NCBI GenBank assembly: GCA_021828105.1
Contig: JAKATG010000006.1
Coordinates: 62,001 to 126,000, forward strand
Reading direction: 5' to 3'
DNA: 64,000 nt
Source of the DNA: Taklimakanibacter sp021828105
GTDB lineage: Bacteria; Pseudomonadota; Alphaproteobacteria; Rhizobiales; Aestuariivirgaceae
Positions 1 to 11,154 of this stretch are shown here, in pieces; position 1 is the stretch's first letter; each line of letters begins with the position of its first letter. Position numbers and translations under genes: made by a program. Under the pieces are notes generated by a model. It searched no databases, had not been told where the DNA came from, and worked only from the letters and a program-made list of their open reading frames with translations.

Positions 1-37
1 TCCTCAGCCCGTCTTCTCACCCCTTGGGGAGTGTCCG

Positions 38-880
38 TCAATGCGACATCAGGACGGGACGCGTCATGTCGTCGAGCACATGGCGCGTCGCGCCGCCGAA
101 GACGAATTCGCGCAAGCGGCTGTGGCCATAGGCGCCCATGACCAGAAGGCCGGCATCGATCTCCGCGGCGCGCTTGAGCAGCGCCTTGCCGGCGCTCTCG
201 CCGCCGCTTTCCATCGTCCTGGCCTCGGCTTTCACCTTGTGCCGCTGCAACGTCGCCACGATGCGCCGGCCCGGCTGCTCCGGCGTCACTCTTTCTTCAT
301 TCTTGGAATCGACGCAGACGACATCGACCGCCTTCGCCGCCCGGAGCAGCGGCAGCGCGTCGAACACCGAGCGGGCGGCCTCGCGCCCGCCATTCCAGCC
401 GATGACGATGCGGTCGAGATCGAGCTTGTGCTCGTTGCTGCGCGGCAGGACCAGAAGCGGGCGGCCGGCGCCGACCAGTATGCGCTCGATGCAGTCGAGC
501 TCGACGCCCGAGACCTCCGAGGGGTCGGTGGCGCTGGCGATGATGATGTCGGCGGACTTGCCATGGCTGATGATCTCGTCCGAGATCAAAGGCGAGCGGC
601 CTTCGACGGAGACGAATTCCTGCTCGAGCTTGGCTTGCTTCATGGCCGCTTCGAAGGCGTTCCGCACCTTGGGGAGATTGTTCTTGAAGAAGGTCTGATG
701 GCCTTCGAACATCTGCGGGACGGCTTCGAAGCCGGTCGAAGGATAGATCTGCGCGGCCGGGATGGTGTAGAGGCCGCGCACGAAAGCGCCGTCGAGCGCG
801 GCAATCCGGGCAGCTGCGGCATTCAGGGCATCGAGGCGGTTGATTTCGTTGAGGGCGACGAGAACGGTCTTGTAGGACAT
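38..880 (-). CDS. Universal stress protein (UspA family)
   Basis: A 280-residue UspA-family protein, presumably a cytoplasmic nucleotide-binding stress protein. The C-terminal half carries the family ATP-loop pattern G-x2-G-x9-G around residues 249-265 (GAYGHSRLREFVFGGAT). The length suggests two USP-like halves, with the N-terminal half degenerate. I chose the internal ATG because it begins the usual MSYKTVLVA strand and has a purine-rich AGAAGG just upstream; a start 23 codons earlier is possible but its product is not USP-like. It is the last of three minus-strand genes. The exact stress role cannot be read from sequence. Confidence 0.88.
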   Translation of the reverse strand: MSYKTVLVALNEINRLDALNAAAARIAALDGAFVRGLYTIPAAQIYPSTGFEAVPQMFEGHQTFFKNNLPKVRNAFEAAMKQAKLEQEFVSVEGRSPLISDEIISHGKSADIIIASATDPSEVSGVELDCIERILVGAGRPLLVLPRSNEHKLDLDRIVIGWNGGREAARSVFDALPLLRAAKAVDVVCVDSKNEERVTPEQPGRRIVATLQRHKVKAEARTMESGGESAGKALLKRAAEIDAGLLVMGAYGHSRLREFVFGGATRHVLDDMTRPVLMSH

Positions 881-1028
881 TGTCCTTCTCCCAGGTTGGG
901 CACGTTCACCCCGCGCGAAGCGTGGGAACACCTCCATTAATATAGTCATTGCAATAGGAATTGCGAGCGCCAGTTGGTTCGCGGACCCCTTTGTCCGCAG
1001 CCCATTTCGCAGGTTTCAAGCTGATTTT

Positions 1029-1796
1029 TTAGGCGCTTAGACGGCCCCAGACGGCGCAGCCGAGGACGCGGCCCAGAGGCTTCATCTGCAGCAAAGCGAC
1101 GCAGCTCGTGCTCTCTTCCGTCATCACGCTGTCCTTGGGCAACGTGAAGGTTGTGCTCTCGCCATGCCACATGCCGGCCGGCACGAGCCGGCGCACGACA
1201 TTCAGATAGGTGATCTTCTGGCCGGCATTCTCGCCCTTTTCAATCTCGACGGGCATCTGCGGCGCGACCGACACGAACCAGAGGGTGGCGAGGGGGGCCG
1301 GCACGTCGGGCGGTGCGGGATCGACGGTGATCTGGAATTCGGCGTCATTGGCAAAAATGGACACCGGGATCCACATTGGCGGCGGGGTCAGCAGCGAATG
1401 CTTGATGGCTCCGATCACCGCCGCCTTCTGGCTGCCGACCACATGCGAGGCGCCGTCGATGATCATCTGCGGCGTATAGACGTCCATGTCGCCGCGCGCC
1501 TTGGCATATTTATACTGGCGCTTGGAATTTTCCGGCGCCGCCAGCGTGTCGCGCCAGCCGCGATAGTCCCAGTAATCGACATTGTAGGTCAGCGCCACGA
1601 CGTCCTTCATGGCACGCACCTCTTCCATGAAGGCATCGGCGGGCGGGCAGGACGAGCAGCCTTGGCTGGTGAACAATTCGACGATCGCCGGGCGTACGGC
1701 AGCGTCGGCCTTGGCGCGGCCCACGAGGCCCGACGCCGCGGCACCGGCGGCCAGCGCCAGCACGCCCCGGCGGGTCACTTCAAGCGAGTTCTGCAT
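1029..1796 (-). CDS. DUF1223 family secreted thioredoxin-like protein
   Basis: A 255-residue protein with an N-terminal signal region containing twin arginines (TRRGVLALA, residues 8-16) followed by an Ala/Gly-rich hydrophobic stretch, so export, possibly by Tat, is likely. The mature part starts with PAIVELFTSQGCSSCPPAD; C47 and C50 form a CxxC pair in a thioredoxin-like context typical of DUF1223. The family function is not established; a redox role is inferred only from the CxxC. It lies between aconitase and the stress protein on the same strand, separated by about 80-150 bp from each. Confidence 0.85.
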   Translation of the reverse strand: MQNSLEVTRRGVLALAAGAAASGLVGRAKADAAVRPAIVELFTSQGCSSCPPADAFMEEVRAMKDVVALTYNVDYWDYRGWRDTLAAPENSKRQYKYAKARGDMDVYTPQMIIDGASHVVGSQKAAVIGAIKHSLLTPPPMWIPVSIFANDAEFQITVDPAPPDVPAPLATLWFVSVAPQMPVEIEKGENAGQKITYLNVVRRLVPAGMWHGESTTFTLPKDSVMTEESTSCVALLQMKPLGRVLGCAVWGRLSA

Positions 1797-1873
1797 CCCG
1801 GCCTATATGACGTAAACATGACACCCCATCGAGTCACGTTCAGGTGAGCCCACTCACAAGCTGGTGACGGAAA

Positions 1874-4582
<2,709 letters not shown>

Positions 4583-4761
4583 AGGCTGATCCTTGGTACA
4601 AATTGGTCTCTGGGCGGGATGCCCAGCATATAGTTCCATTTCCGTCACAATGCCAAGACATGAGCCGCCCCATCTGTCGGAATGTCACATTCCCGGGGGA
4701 CATGGGAAAAAAGGCTTGATCGCTTTGCCTCCCGCTCCCCAATGGGTTAAGCGGATGGACG

Positions 4762-5364
4762 ATGGTCCAACTTCAGGCAAAATCGCTCGCCTGCCAGCGC
4801 GGCGGCCGGGCGGTCTTCAGCAATGTGAATTTTGCCCTCTCCTCGGGCCAGCTCCTGGAGCTCCGGGGCCCCAATGGCTCGGGCAAGTCTTCGCTCCTGC
4901 GCCTGATCGCCGGGCTCGGCGAGCCGGTCCAGGGCGAGATCGTCCTCGATGGCGGCAGCGCCGAGCTCACCATCGGCCAGCAAGCCCATTACGCGGCGCA
5001 TCAGGAGGCGATCAAATCGCCGCTGACGGTGGCCGAGAATCTCGAATTCTGGAGCGACTTCCTGGGCGGCGGCGATCTCGACAGGGCGCTCGCCGCCTTC
5101 GATCTCGTCGATCTCGCCCAATATCCGGCCGCACTCCTCTCGGCCGGGCAGAAGCGCCGCCTGTCGCTCGCACGGCTCGCTCTGGTGCCGCGTCTCCTCT
5201 GGCTCCTGGACGAACCGACGCTCGGCCTCGACCAGGCCTCGCTCGAGCGGCTGATGCAGCTCCTGCGCGGCCATTTGTCGGGCGGCGGCCTTGCCGTCAT
5301 CGCCACCCATGCGGCACTCGCCCTCGCGGCTGATGCGACGATCGTCCTGGGGGCGGCCAGGTGA
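4762..5364 (+). CDS. ccmA: Heme exporter ATP-binding protein CcmA
   Basis: ATPase subunit of the CcmABCD complex, which releases holo-CcmE during cytochrome c maturation at the inner membrane. The 200-residue protein has Walker A GPNGSGKSS (36-44), signature LSAGQ (126-130) and Walker B LLWLLDEPT (145-153). It is short, as usual for CcmA, with a single nucleotide-binding domain. The stop codon overlaps the GTG start of ccmB by four bases, so the two are translationally coupled. First gene of the plus-strand ccmABCDG operon. ccmE, ccmF and ccmH are not in this window. Confidence 0.96.
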   Translation: MVQLQAKSLACQRGGRAVFSNVNFALSSGQLLELRGPNGSGKSSLLRLIAGLGEPVQGEIVLDGGSAELTIGQQAHYAAHQEAIKSPLTVAENLEFWSDFLGGGDLDRALAAFDLVDLAQYPAALLSAGQKRRLSLARLALVPRLLWLLDEPTLGLDQASLERLMQLLRGHLSGGGLAVIATHAALALAADATIVLGAAR

Positions 5365-6017
5365 AGCTGATCTGGGCGCTCATCCGGCGTGACCTCAGGC
5401 TCGCCACCAGGCAAGGCGGTGGCGCGGGCACGGCGATCGGCTTCTTCGTGACGGTGATCGTCCTCTTGCCCTTGGGGCTAGGCCCCGACCAGGCGCTGCT
5501 GCAGCGCATCGCGCCGGGCGCCTTATGGATCGCGCTGCTATTGTCCGTTCTCTTGTCGGCGGAGCGGATCTTCCAATCGGACTATGAGGACGGTTCGCTC
5601 GATGCGATGGCGCTCGGCGTGGTGCCGCTCGAGCTCGTGGTGCTGGCCAAGGCCTCAGCGCATTGGCTCACCACCGCCTTGCCGCTCGCCATCGCCGCAC
5701 CCTTGTTCGGCTTCCTGATCAATCTCGATCCAGAGGCCATCCCGCCGCTCAGCCTCGCCATGATCCTGGGCTCGCTCTTCCTGTCGCTGCTGGCGGCGCT
5801 GGGTGCCGCGATCACCGTGGCGCTCCGGCGCGGCGGCCTCCTGGTCTCGCTCCTGATCCTGCCCTTCTATGTGCCCTGTCTCATCTTCGGCGTGGCGGCA
5901 AGCTCCAATTCCGAGCTCATCGGGCCGTCGCTCCTCATCCTGACGGCGCTCGTCCTGGCCAGCCTCGTCCTAGTCCCGGTTGCGGCCGCTGCGGCGTTGC
6001 GCGCCTATCTGAAATGA
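5361..6017 (+). CDS. ccmB: Heme exporter protein CcmB
   Basis: Membrane subunit of the CcmABCD cytochrome c maturation complex. The 218-residue product is strongly hydrophobic with about six membrane segments and the family N-terminus (MKLIWALIRRDLRLATR). The start is a GTG overlapping the ccmA stop (GTGA). The next gene ccmC begins 23 bp downstream. Position, size and partner order all match standard alphaproteobacterial ccm operons. Partner assignment is from family knowledge; substrate transport by CcmB itself is debated in the literature. Confidence 0.95.
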   Translation: MKLIWALIRRDLRLATRQGGGAGTAIGFFVTVIVLLPLGLGPDQALLQRIAPGALWIALLLSVLLSAERIFQSDYEDGSLDAMALGVVPLELVVLAKASAHWLTTALPLAIAAPLFGFLINLDPEAIPPLSLAMILGSLFLSLLAALGAAITVALRRGGLLVSLLILPFYVPCLIFGVAASSNSELIGPSLLILTALVLASLVLVPVAAAAALRAYLK

Positions 6018-6040
6018 GCCAGGAACCCTAAATAAGCGCC

Positions 6041-6763
6041 ATGCAGCAACTCGCCAATCCGGCCCGGTTCCTCAAGCTCGCCCAGGCGATCCTCGCGCCG
6101 ATCTGGGTCCTGACGGCGATCGCTTTCGCGGTGGGGCTCTATATGGCGCTGGTCACGGCCCCCGCCGACTACCAGCAGGGTGAGACGGTCCGCATCATGT
6201 TCGTTCATGTGCCGGCCGCCTGGATGGCGCTCATGGTCTATAGCGCAATGGCGGTGGCGAGCGCCTCGGCGGCCATCTTCCGCCATCCGCTGGCCGACAT
6301 GGCGGCCAAGGCCGCAGCTCCCATCGGCGCCATGTTCTGCCTGCTGGCACTCGTCACCGGATCACTGTGGGGCAAGCCCATGTGGGGCGCCTGGTGGGTG
6401 TGGGACGCGCGCCTGACCTCGATGTTCGTGCTGTTCCTTCTTTATCTCGGCTATATGGCCATCTGGCAGGCGATCGAGGACCCGCATCGCGCCGCACTCG
6501 TGGCGCGCATCGTCGCGATTGCCGGCTTCATCAACGTGCCGATCGTCAAATTCTCCGTCGATTGGTGGAATTCCCTGCATCAGGGCGCCTCCGTCTTCCG
6601 CATGGGAGGCCCCACCATCGATCAGCGCATGCTGTGGCCCTTGCTCGTCATGGCACTCGCCTATCTCCTGCTGTTCCTCGGGCTGCTCCTCATCGCGATG
6701 CGCAGCGAGATCACCTCGCGTAAGATCCGGCAGCTGCAGTTCGCGAGGCTCGAAGGCCGCTGA
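6041..6763 (+). CDS. ccmC: Heme ABC transporter permease / heme handling protein CcmC
   Basis: CcmC presents heme to the chaperone CcmE at the periplasmic face. The 240-residue protein shows about six membrane segments and the tryptophan-rich WWD-type motif WGAWWVWD at residues 115-122. H56 (in FVHVPAAW) and H180 (in WNSLHQGAS) stand where the two conserved periplasmic heme-ligand histidines of CcmC fall. The stop codon TGA overlaps the ATG of ccmD by one base (TGATG). Confident assignment on motif and context. Confidence 0.97.
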   Translation: MQQLANPARFLKLAQAILAPIWVLTAIAFAVGLYMALVTAPADYQQGETVRIMFVHVPAAWMALMVYSAMAVASASAAIFRHPLADMAAKAAAPIGAMFCLLALVTGSLWGKPMWGAWWVWDARLTSMFVLFLLYLGYMAIWQAIEDPHRAALVARIVAIAGFINVPIVKFSVDWWNSLHQGASVFRMGGPTIDQRMLWPLLVMALAYLLLFLGLLLIAMRSEITSRKIRQLQFARLEGR

Positions 6764-6918
6764 TGGATCTCACCGCCGCCCATATCGCCTTCGTGATCGC
6801 CGCCTATGCCGCGAGCTTCGCCGGCCTCGCGGCACTGGTGCTCTTCATCTTTCTGCGCGACCGCAAGCTCAAGCGGCAAGCGGCTGCTCTCGACCGCGAC
6901 AGGCCAAGCGCACCATGA
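6763..6918 (+). CDS. ccmD: Heme exporter protein CcmD
   Basis: A 51-residue single-span membrane protein too short for routine long-frame calling. It starts with ATG overlapping the ccmC stop and ends with TGA overlapping the ATG of ccmG (ATGA). The layout is typical of CcmD: short N-terminus (MDLTAAH), one hydrophobic helix at about residues 8-31, then a basic, charged tail (RDRKLKRQ). CcmD is needed to release holo-CcmE from CcmC. Identification rests on position, size and topology, since the family is poorly conserved in sequence. Confidence 0.92.
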   Translation: MDLTAAHIAFVIAAYAASFAGLAALVLFIFLRDRKLKRQAAALDRDRPSAP

Positions 6919-7490
6919 CCGATGCCCCCTCGCAGTCCCGGTCGCGCGGTTGGCTCACCATCCTGCCGGTGGCGGTGTTCCTCGTGCTTGCCGCTCTGTT
7001 CTATCGCGGCCTGTCGGGCGATCCCGCCGAGGTTCCCTCGGTCTTGATCAACAAGCCCGTGCCCGATTTCACGCTTGCGCCGGTCGAGGGCTTGAATCTC
7101 CCCGGACTTGCCACGGGCGATCTGAAAAAGGGCGCGATCACGCTGGTCAATGTCTGGGCATCCTGGTGCGTGCCCTGCCGAACCGAGCATCCCTTGCTCA
7201 TGGAGCTCGCCAAGCGCGAGGATCTTCGCGTCGTCGGCATCAACTACAAGGATGATCCGGCAAATGCCCGCCGGTTCCTGATCACGCTCGGGGTTCCCTT
7301 CGCCGCCGTGGGCAGCGATCCGACCGGGCGGGCGGCGGTCGACTGGGGCGTCTATGGCGTGCCGGAGAGCTTCCTGGTCGACGGCGAGGGCGTGATCCGC
7401 CTGAAATGGATCGGGCCTCTCACCGGAGAAGCCCTCAACAACGAAATCATTCCAAAGATCAAAGCGATCAAGCGCGGCGGCGGTTCTTGA
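6915..7490 (+). CDS. ccmG: Thiol:disulfide interchange protein CcmG/DsbE
   Basis: Membrane-anchored periplasmic thioredoxin that keeps apocytochrome c cysteines reduced for heme attachment. The 191-residue protein has an N-terminal anchor (about residues 12-31), then a thioredoxin fold with active site WASWCVPC (C85, C88) and the EHP-type glutamate just after it that marks reductive Dsb proteins. The ATG lies in an ATGA overlap with ccmD. The 3' end overlaps the convergent marR-like gene by 23 bp, so no terminator can lie between them. Confidence 0.96.
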   Translation: MTDAPSQSRSRGWLTILPVAVFLVLAALFYRGLSGDPAEVPSVLINKPVPDFTLAPVEGLNLPGLATGDLKKGAITLVNVWASWCVPCRTEHPLLMELAKREDLRVVGINYKDDPANARRFLITLGVPFAAVGSDPTGRAAVDWGVYGVPESFLVDGEGVIRLKWIGPLTGEALNNEIIPKIKAIKRGGGS

Positions 7491-7968
7491 TCTTGAGGGC
7501 GGGCTTGACCTCGTTCTCGTCCTCGATGCGGTCCATCTCTGCAGCGAGAAGCGTCAAGGCCTCGGTGAACGGCTTGCGGTGGCCGGGCGGCACCGCGGCA
7601 AGCACTTGCTTGTCGACTTCATCGGCTCCCGGTTGCGCGAGCTTCAGCATGCGCTTGCCGGCCGAGGTGATGCGCACCGAATTGGTGCGGCCGTCATCCT
7701 TGGTGCGGCGGCGCTGCAGATAGCCCTGCGCGAGAAGCCGGGCCACCAGGTCGGCCAAGGTCGAACGGTCGATGCCGGTCATCTTCACCAGTGCCGTCTG
7801 GCTCACGCCTTCATTCTGGTCGACGGCGATGAGAACGGTGAATTGGCGCTGTGTCAGGCCGGCCTTCCCGACCTCCCCCTGATAGACATAGGCTGCGTAT
7901 TGAGCTGCTCTCTTCAAAAGATGATATGGCGAGCGTGAAAGCTGCTTCACGTCTTTGTTGCCTGTCAT
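7468..7968 (-). CDS. MarR-family transcriptional regulator
   Basis: A 166-residue winged-helix protein of the MarR family. The recognition-helix region (QTALVKMTGIDRSTLADLV) is followed by the wing RRRTKDDGRTNSV, matching the DxRxxxV/L family pattern. The C-terminus is basic (KIKNRRRA). Its 3' end overlaps ccmG by 23 bp on the opposite strand. The target is unknown: no divergent neighbour exists, since the next upstream gene (yciB) reads on the same strand some 290 bp away. Confidence 0.9.
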   Translation of the reverse strand: MTGNKDVKQLSRSPYHLLKRAAQYAAYVYQGEVGKAGLTQRQFTVLIAVDQNEGVSQTALVKMTGIDRSTLADLVARLLAQGYLQRRRTKDDGRTNSVRITSAGKRMLKLAQPGADEVDKQVLAAVPPGHRKPFTEALTLLAAEMDRIEDENEVKPALKIKNRRRA

Positions 7969-8255
7969 CGACCCCTACTCCTGCCGCCGAGCAAGCCGCC
8001 AGCCTCGCCCCGCGTATCTGATGCCTCGTTCCGGATGATTATCGCTTGGCCTTTTCGCCCCGAAAACGCTCAAGCTTGTTGTCACCGTCACCCGAAGCCA
8101 TTTGTCCTAGCGCCTCATAGCGAGGACGGCAAGAGGATAAAGCAAAATGCTGTTTTGCAATTGCGAGAAACAATTCTCGCTTGCGCCGGAACTCATCGTC
8201 AGCATACGGAACGGTCTCGAAATGCGACAAATAGTGCTGTCGCGCCGATCCAATA
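7969..8255. other. Intergenic gap between yciB and the MarR gene
   Basis: A 287-bp gap with no convincing gene on either strand; the short frames here look random. It contains a 7-bp perfect inverted repeat GCGAGAA-acaa-TTCTCGC at 8163-8180. This could be a weak downstream hairpin for yciB, but no T-run follows on the minus strand, or it could be a regulator site for the MarR promoter. I could not decide which. Confidence 0.5.
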
Positions 8256-8810
8256 CTAATTTGGCGTCTTGGGATCGTCCTGAATCATGTGTTTGGTCAT
8301 CATTGGCGCCTGCGACAGGGCAAAAACCAGCGTCACGGGCAGCAGCGCCACCTTGAAATTCACCCAGGTATCAGTCGGTACCATCCGCCACACGACTTCG
8401 TTGGCGACGGCGATGCACAAAAAGAAAATTCCCCAGCGTATGGTGAGCGCGCGCCAACCTTCATCGGTCATCTTGATGGCTTCACCCATCACATACTTCA
8501 GAAAAGTCTGCCCAAAGAACAAGCCGCCGAGAAGAACCACGCCGAACAGGGCGTTGATGAGCGTGACTTTCACCTTGATGAAGGTTTCGTCGTGAAGCCA
8601 GAGGGTCAAGACGCCGAAGACCGCGACGAAGCCGGCGCTGATCAGCGGCATGACCGCGAGCTTGCCGGTCAGAATCCAGGACAGAAGCAGGGCCAAGGCG
8701 GTCGCCGCCATGAAGATGCCGGTCGCCCAGAATATGCCGCCCAGCCAGTTGGAAAGGAAGAAGGCGATCAGCGGGCCGGCTTCGATGATAATCTTGACAA
8801 TCGGGTTCAT
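8256..8810 (-). CDS. yciB: Septation protein A / YciB family inner-membrane protein
   Basis: A 184-residue polytopic membrane protein of the YciB/IspZ family, linked to cell-envelope and septum integrity. It begins MNPIVKIIIEAGPLIAFFLSNW, the typical family N-terminus, and has about five or six membrane segments. The start ATG overlaps the ftsY stop in an ATGA junction, so it is the distal gene of the mtaB-ftsY-yciB run, an arrangement common in Hyphomicrobiales. The molecular mechanism of the family is not settled. Confidence 0.93.
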   Translation of the reverse strand: MNPIVKIIIEAGPLIAFFLSNWLGGIFWATGIFMAATALALLLSWILTGKLAVMPLISAGFVAVFGVLTLWLHDETFIKVKVTLINALFGVVLLGGLFFGQTFLKYVMGEAIKMTDEGWRALTIRWGIFFLCIAVANEVVWRMVPTDTWVNFKVALLPVTLVFALSQAPMMTKHMIQDDPKTPN

Positions 8811-9889
8811 TCTTCCAGACCTGCAATGGCGCGCGAAAAGGCATTGGCGTCGAAAGGCTGCAGATCCTCGATCTGCTCGCCCACGCCGATGGCGTGAATG
8901 GGAAGCTTGAAGCGCTCGGCAATGGCAACGAGGATGCCGCCGCGCGCCGTGCCGTCGAGCTTGGTCATGATGAGGCCGGTGACGCCCGCCACCTTGGTGA
9001 AGACGTCGGCCTGGGAAATGGCGTTCTGGCCGGTGGTGGCGTCGAGCACCAGGAGGACCGCATGCGGCGCCGTCTCGTCCTGCTTCTTGATGACGCGCAC
9101 GATCTTTTCGAGCTCGGCCATGAGATTGGCCTTGTTCTGCAGCCGGCCGGCCGTGTCGATGATGAGGATGTCGGCAGCCTCGGCCTTGGCTTCCCGCATC
9201 GCGTCGAAAGCAAGGCCGGCGGCGTCCGCTCCGGTCGGACGCGCGATCACCTTGGCGCCGATGCGCTTGCCCCAGACCGAGAGCTGCTCGATCGCCGCCG
9301 CGCGGAACGTGTCGCAGGCGGCCAGCATCACGGAAAAGCCCTCACCCGCCGCGATGGCGCCGAGCTTGCCGATGGTTGTGGTCTTGCCTGATCCGTTGAC
9401 GCCGACCACCAGGATGACGAAAGGCTTCTGGGCGCCGAAGTTGAATGGGACCTCGACCGGCTTCAGGACCTTCGCCACTTCGCCGGCGAGAATCGCCTTC
9501 ACCTCTTGCGGATCGATCTCCTTGTCATAGCGCCCGGCCGAGACCGCCTTGACGATGCGGGTCGTCATCTCGACCCCGAGATCGGCCTGGATCAAGACGT
9601 CCTCGAGCTCGTCCAGCGTCGCCGCATCGAGCCGGCGCTTGGTGAAGATGGCGGTGATCGATCCGGTGAGCGAGCGCGATGATTTCGCCATCCCCGCCTT
9701 GAGGCGATTGAACCAGCCGCCCCGCTGTTGCGGCGGCGCGACCGGCGCTTCATCCGATCCCGCGGCGGGCGATGGTTCGGGTTCCGGCTCGGGCGCGGGC
9801 TGCAGAGCCTCGACCAGCTCTTCGGGGGGCGGGGCGGCTTCGTCCTTTTGTCCGGCGCCCCGGTTGAAGAGTTTCTTGAAGAAGCTCAT
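8807..9889 (-). CDS. ftsY: Signal recognition particle receptor FtsY
   Basis: SRP receptor GTPase that docks Ffh-ribosome complexes at the membrane. The 360-residue protein has a short basic start (MSFFKKLFNRG), an acidic Pro/Glu-rich linker (about 18-55), the four-helix N domain, and the G domain with GVNGSGKTT at 163-171, DTAGR and TKLDG motifs. The ATG at 9889 overlaps the mtaB stop (ATGA); a longer frame runs 105 codons upstream but overlaps mtaB and is not FtsY-like. Its partner ffh lies 6 kb away in this window. Confidence 0.97.
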   Translation of the reverse strand: MSFFKKLFNRGAGQKDEAAPPPEELVEALQPAPEPEPEPSPAAGSDEAPVAPPQQRGGWFNRLKAGMAKSSRSLTGSITAIFTKRRLDAATLDELEDVLIQADLGVEMTTRIVKAVSAGRYDKEIDPQEVKAILAGEVAKVLKPVEVPFNFGAQKPFVILVVGVNGSGKTTTIGKLGAIAAGEGFSVMLAACDTFRAAAIEQLSVWGKRIGAKVIARPTGADAAGLAFDAMREAKAEAADILIIDTAGRLQNKANLMAELEKIVRVIKKQDETAPHAVLLVLDATTGQNAISQADVFTKVAGVTGLIMTKLDGTARGGILVAIAERFKLPIHAIGVGEQIEDLQPFDANAFSRAIAGLEE

Positions 9890-11148
9890 GCCGCGAGGCT
9901 CGCCTCGAGGTGATCGCTGCCGCGGCCCGTCACCTTGGCACGGACGATGGCACCGGCGCTCATGCGCTGGACGAATTTCACCGAGGCGAAATGTTCCGTG
10001 CGTCCCGAGGAGGGGGTCTCGATGAGGATCGAGCGCAGGGCGCCCACCTCCCGGCCCAGAAACGCATCGAACCGCTCCCGGCCCTTCTCCCGCAAGGCGC
10101 GGGCACGGTCCTGGATGACGGGTTTGGGCAGCTGCGGCATGCGCGCAGCGGGCGTTCCCGGGCGCGGCGAAAACGGGAAGACATGCAGATAAGTAAGACC
10201 GCATTCCTCGACGATGTTCAGCGAATTCTCGAACATCGCCTCGGTCTCGGTCGGGAAGCCGGCGATGATGTCGGCACCGAAGACCATGTCGGGCCGGAGC
10301 TTGCGCACGTCCGCACAGAAGGCGATCGAATGGTCGCGCAAATGGCGGCGCTTCATGCGCTTGAGGATCATGTCGTCGCCCGCCTGCAGCGACAGATGGA
10401 GATGCGGCATCAGCCGCTCCTCCTCGGCGATGGCGCGCATCAGATCCGCATCCGCCTCGATCGAATCGATCGACGAGAGGCGCAGGCGCTTGAGCTCGGG
10501 CACCGCCTTGAGGATGCGGCGGACGAGATTGCCGAGACGCGGGCGGCCGGGCAGATCGGCGCCCCAGGAGGTGATGTCGACGCCCGACAGCACGATCTCG
10601 GAATAGCCGTTGTTGGCGAGGCGGCGGATCTGCTCGGCCACGTCGCCCGCCGGCACCGAGCGCGAATTGCCGCGGCCAAAGGGAATGATGCAGAAGGTGC
10701 AGCGATGGTCGCAGCCATTCTGGACCTGCACGAAGGCGCGGGTGCGCTCGGTGAAGCCGTCGATCATGTGGAGCGCCGTCTCGCGCACCGACATGATGTC
10801 GTTTACCTTGACGCGCTCCTCGGCGCCCAAGCCGAAATCGGGGAAACGATAGCTCTTGGAATCGAGCTTCTCCTCATTGCCGAGAACGAGGTCGACCTCC
10901 GGCATCTCGGAAAACATCTCAGGCGTCGTCTGGGCCGCGCAGCCGGTGACGATGATACGCGCTTCAGGGTTCTCCTTGCGCGCCCGCCTGATCGCCTGGC
11001 GCGCCTGGCGCGTCGCTTCCGCCGTCACCGCGCAGGTGTTGAAGATGACTGCGTTTTCGAGGCCGGCCTTCTCGGCCTCGTGGCGCATGACCTCCGATTC
11101 ATAGGCGTTGAGGCGGCAGCCGAAAGTGATGATGTCAGGCTTCGACAT
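9886..11148 (-). CDS. mtaB: tRNA t6A37 methylthiotransferase MtaB
   Basis: Radical-SAM enzyme converting N6-threonylcarbamoyladenosine to its 2-methylthio derivative at position 37 of tRNA. The 420-residue protein has the N-terminal cluster cysteines C11, C39 and C70 and the radical SAM motif CDHRCTFC (C146, C150, C153), then a C-terminal TRAM-like region. The TFGCRLNAYES opening is diagnostic of MtaB rather than MiaB or RimO. It follows dapF by 6 bp and overlaps ftsY by four bases, so dapF-mtaB-ftsY-yciB is one transcription unit. Confidence 0.95.
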   Translation of the reverse strand: MSKPDIITFGCRLNAYESEVMRHEAEKAGLENAVIFNTCAVTAEATRQARQAIRRARKENPEARIIVTGCAAQTTPEMFSEMPEVDLVLGNEEKLDSKSYRFPDFGLGAEERVKVNDIMSVRETALHMIDGFTERTRAFVQVQNGCDHRCTFCIIPFGRGNSRSVPAGDVAEQIRRLANNGYSEIVLSGVDITSWGADLPGRPRLGNLVRRILKAVPELKRLRLSSIDSIEADADLMRAIAEEERLMPHLHLSLQAGDDMILKRMKRRHLRDHSIAFCADVRKLRPDMVFGADIIAGFPTETEAMFENSLNIVEECGLTYLHVFPFSPRPGTPAARMPQLPKPVIQDRARALREKGRERFDAFLGREVGALRSILIETPSSGRTEHFASVKFVQRMSAGAIVRAKVTGRGSDHLEASLAA

Positions 11149-11154
11149 GGGGCA

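Noticed and set aside
981..998. GCGGAC-N6-GTCCGC hairpin below the DUF1223 gene as a terminator
   Set aside because: Only six pairs and no T-run after it on the minus strand.
8035..8259. Small plus-strand frame in the yciB-marR gap
   Set aside because: No ribosome site, no recognisable features and amino-acid composition unlike real genes here.
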